Part shown: positions 62,877 to 64,000 of the stretch, piece by piece | How positions within the stretch are numbered: position 1 is the first letter of the stretch | Layout: the number at the start of each line of letters is the position of its first letter | DNA from: Lentzea pudingi | GTDB lineage: Bacteria; Actinomycetota; Actinomycetes; Mycobacteriales; Pseudonocardiaceae | NCBI RefSeq assembly: GCF_014646255.1 | Contig: NZ_BMNC01000001.1 | Location: 248,001 to 312,000, forward strand | Direction: 5' to 3' | DNA length: 64,000 nucleotides | The notes under the pieces: model-generated | The model's database searches: none | Told to the model about the DNA's origin: nothing | The model's input: the letters and a program-made list of their open reading frames with translations, nothing else | Position numbers and translations under genes: made by a program

Positions 62877-64000
62877 ATGTTCACCATCGCCTTCGTGGGC
62901 GCGGGTTCCGTCGAGTTCACCCGCCAGCTCCTGCGGGACGTGCTGTCGTTCCGGGAGCTCGCTGACGTCACCATCTCGTTGCACGACATCGACTCCGAAC
63001 GGCTGGAGGTCGCCGCCGCTCTCGCCCGCCTGGCCGGGGGAAAGCGCATCCGCACCTCGCTGGCGCGCCGGGAAGCCCTGGAGGGTGCCGACGTCGTCGT
63101 CAACATGGTCGCGATCGGCGGGCACAGGGCGACGCTGACGGACTTCGACGTGCCGGAGTCGTTCGGCCTGCGGCAGACCATCGGCGACACCCTGGGGATC
63201 GGCGGGATCTTCCGCGGCCTGCGCACCTTCCCGTTCCTGGACGGGCTCGCGGCGGACATGCTCGCCGTGTGCCCGCAGGCGTGGTTGCTCAACTACACCA
63301 ACCCGATGGCGATGAACATCCAGTACCTCGCGACCGTCGCGCCGCGGCTCAAGGTGGCGGGGCTGTGCCATTCCGTGCACTGGACGATCCACGACCTGAG
63401 CGCGCTGGTCGGGGTGCCGCACGACGAGGTGGACTTCCTGTCCGCCGGCGTGAACCACCAGGCGTGGATCCTGCGCTGGCAGCACGAGGGCCGCGACCTG
63501 TACCCGGCCCTGGACGCGGCGATCGCGGCCGATCCCGGGCTGGCCCGGCGGGTGCGCGTCGACCTGTACCGCCGCTTCGGCTTCTACCCGACGGAGACGA
63601 GCGAGCACTCGTCCGAGTACGTGCCCTGGTACCTGCGGCACCGGTCCGAAGTGGAGCGTCTGCGCCTCCCGGTCCGCGAGTACGCGACGATCAGCGCGGA
63701 CAACGTCGCCACGTACGAGAAGACCCGCGACGCGCTGGCCGCCGGAGACCCACCGCCGCCGCTGACCGAGGACGCCGTCGAGTACGCGCCGCAGGTGATC
63801 CACAGCCTCGTCACCGGGCAGCGGCGCACGATCCAGGTGAACGTCGCGAACCACGGCCTGATCTCCAACCTGCCCGAGGGCGCCGCCGTGGAGGTGTCCG
63901 CGACGCTGGACCGGCTCGGCGTGCACCCGCACCGCGTCGGCGCCCTGCCCCGTCAGCTCGCGGCCCTGAACCGGGGCTTCCTCAACGTCGTCGACCTGAC
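62877..64000 (+). CDS. GH4 alpha-galactosidase/alpha-glucosidase family protein (3' end cut)
   Basis: The 374 visible residues of about 430 begin MFTIAFVGAGSVEFTRQLLR, the NAD-binding start of family 4 glycosidases. Later blocks are NYTNPM (139-144), GLCHSVHW (162-169, Cys and His metal ligands) and GVNHQAW (191-197). GH4 enzymes use NAD+ and Mn2+ in a redox-elimination mechanism. The sequence resembles MelA-type alpha-galactosidases more than phospho-glucosidases, which fits an ABC rather than a PTS importer. AAAGGC lies before ATG 62877. It should hydrolyse the sugar imported by this operon. The stop codon lies beyond the window. Confidence 0.9.
   Translation, partial: MFTIAFVGAGSVEFTRQLLRDVLSFRELADVTISLHDIDSERLEVAAALARLAGGKRIRTSLARREALEGADVVVNMVAIGGHRATLTDFDVPESFGLRQTIGDTLGIGGIFRGLRTFPFLDGLAADMLAVCPQAWLLNYTNPMAMNIQYLATVAPRLKVAGLCHSVHWTIHDLSALVGVPHDEVDFLSAGVNHQAWILRWQHEGRDLYPALDAAIAADPGLARRVRVDLYRRFGFYPTETSEHSSEYVPWYLRHRSEVERLRLPVREYATISADNVATYEKTRDALAAGDPPPPLTEDAVEYAPQVIHSLVTGQRRTIQVNVANHGLISNLPEGAAVEVSATLDRLGVHPHRVGALPRQLAALNRGFLNVVDL

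Noticed and set aside
1..64000. CRISPR arrays, insertion sequences, integrases and rRNA genes
   Set aside because: No regularly spaced repeats with unique spacers, no transposase or integrase motifs and no rRNA signatures were seen. The only tandem repeat has no spacers.

Overview
The window is high-GC DNA with dense, short-spaced genes, many GTG/TTG starts and frequent ATGA/GTGA overlaps. The gene content (DUF397 with an XRE/DUF5753 partner, AfsR-like and XRE-STAND regulators, MoxR/DUF58/transglutaminase-like cluster, FHA-FtsK ATPase) fits a filamentous actinomycete, probably of the Pseudonocardiales (Lentzea/Saccharothrix type). That placement is inferred from family content, not from a marker gene.

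Layout. 1-5.9 kb: a WGR-domain protein cut by the left edge, a GH13 alpha-glucosidase, then a tRNA cassette read rightwards. The cassette has a 14-codon leader peptide rich in Met, Gln and His codons, an attenuator-like terminator, and three tRNAs or tRNA-like genes with Gln (CTG), His (GTG) and Met/Ile (CAT) anticodons. A DUF1684 protein and an excalibur-domain membrane protein follow. 6-13 kb: an XRE/DUF5753 regulator facing a DUF397 protein, then a tightly coupled three-gene cassette (BTAD protein, degenerate P-loop STAND-like protein, SPFH-like protein). The first two proteins share a 22-residue motif at adjoining termini. A LacI regulator closes the region. 13-21 kb: an AfsR-like regulator, a sigma factor fused to its own membrane anti-sigma module, a broken and partly inverted GH15 gene, a YiaA-like protein and a two-component system. 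21-26 kb: a sugar ABC transporter operon (ATPase, lipoprotein, two permeases), one permease carrying an Ig-like insertion. 26-31 kb: two convergent XRE-STAND-TPR regulators. 31-38 kb: two GT87-type membrane glycosyltransferases (the second with an amber codon), a Zur-box-preceded CobW-like protein without a P-loop, a FrnE-type DsbA protein, a STAS protein, a DUF1345 protein, and a divergent XRE/MFS pair. 38-53 kb: a fibronectin-III protein, MoxR, DUF58 and a dead transglutaminase in one operon, then a Ser/Thr kinase, an EssC-like FHA-FtsK ATPase and small WXG100-like proteins, together resembling a type VII secretion-type locus. 53-57 kb: Smr protein, a G-rich tandem repeat, MHYT sensor, B12-binding regulator, SpoIIE phosphatase and PhzF. 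57-64 kb: a frameshifted PHB-depolymerase-like gene, a GH114 lipoprotein, and a second sugar ABC operon ending in a GH4 alpha-galactosidase cut by the right edge.

Functional themes are carbohydrate capture (two ABC importers, GH13, GH4, GH114, decayed GH15), an unusual density of STAND/AfsR-type signalling ATPases, and an envelope/secretion locus. The two most unusual elements are the leader-controlled tRNA cassette (3.8-4.3 kb) and the motif-linked BTAD/STAND/SPFH cassette (7.4-12 kb).
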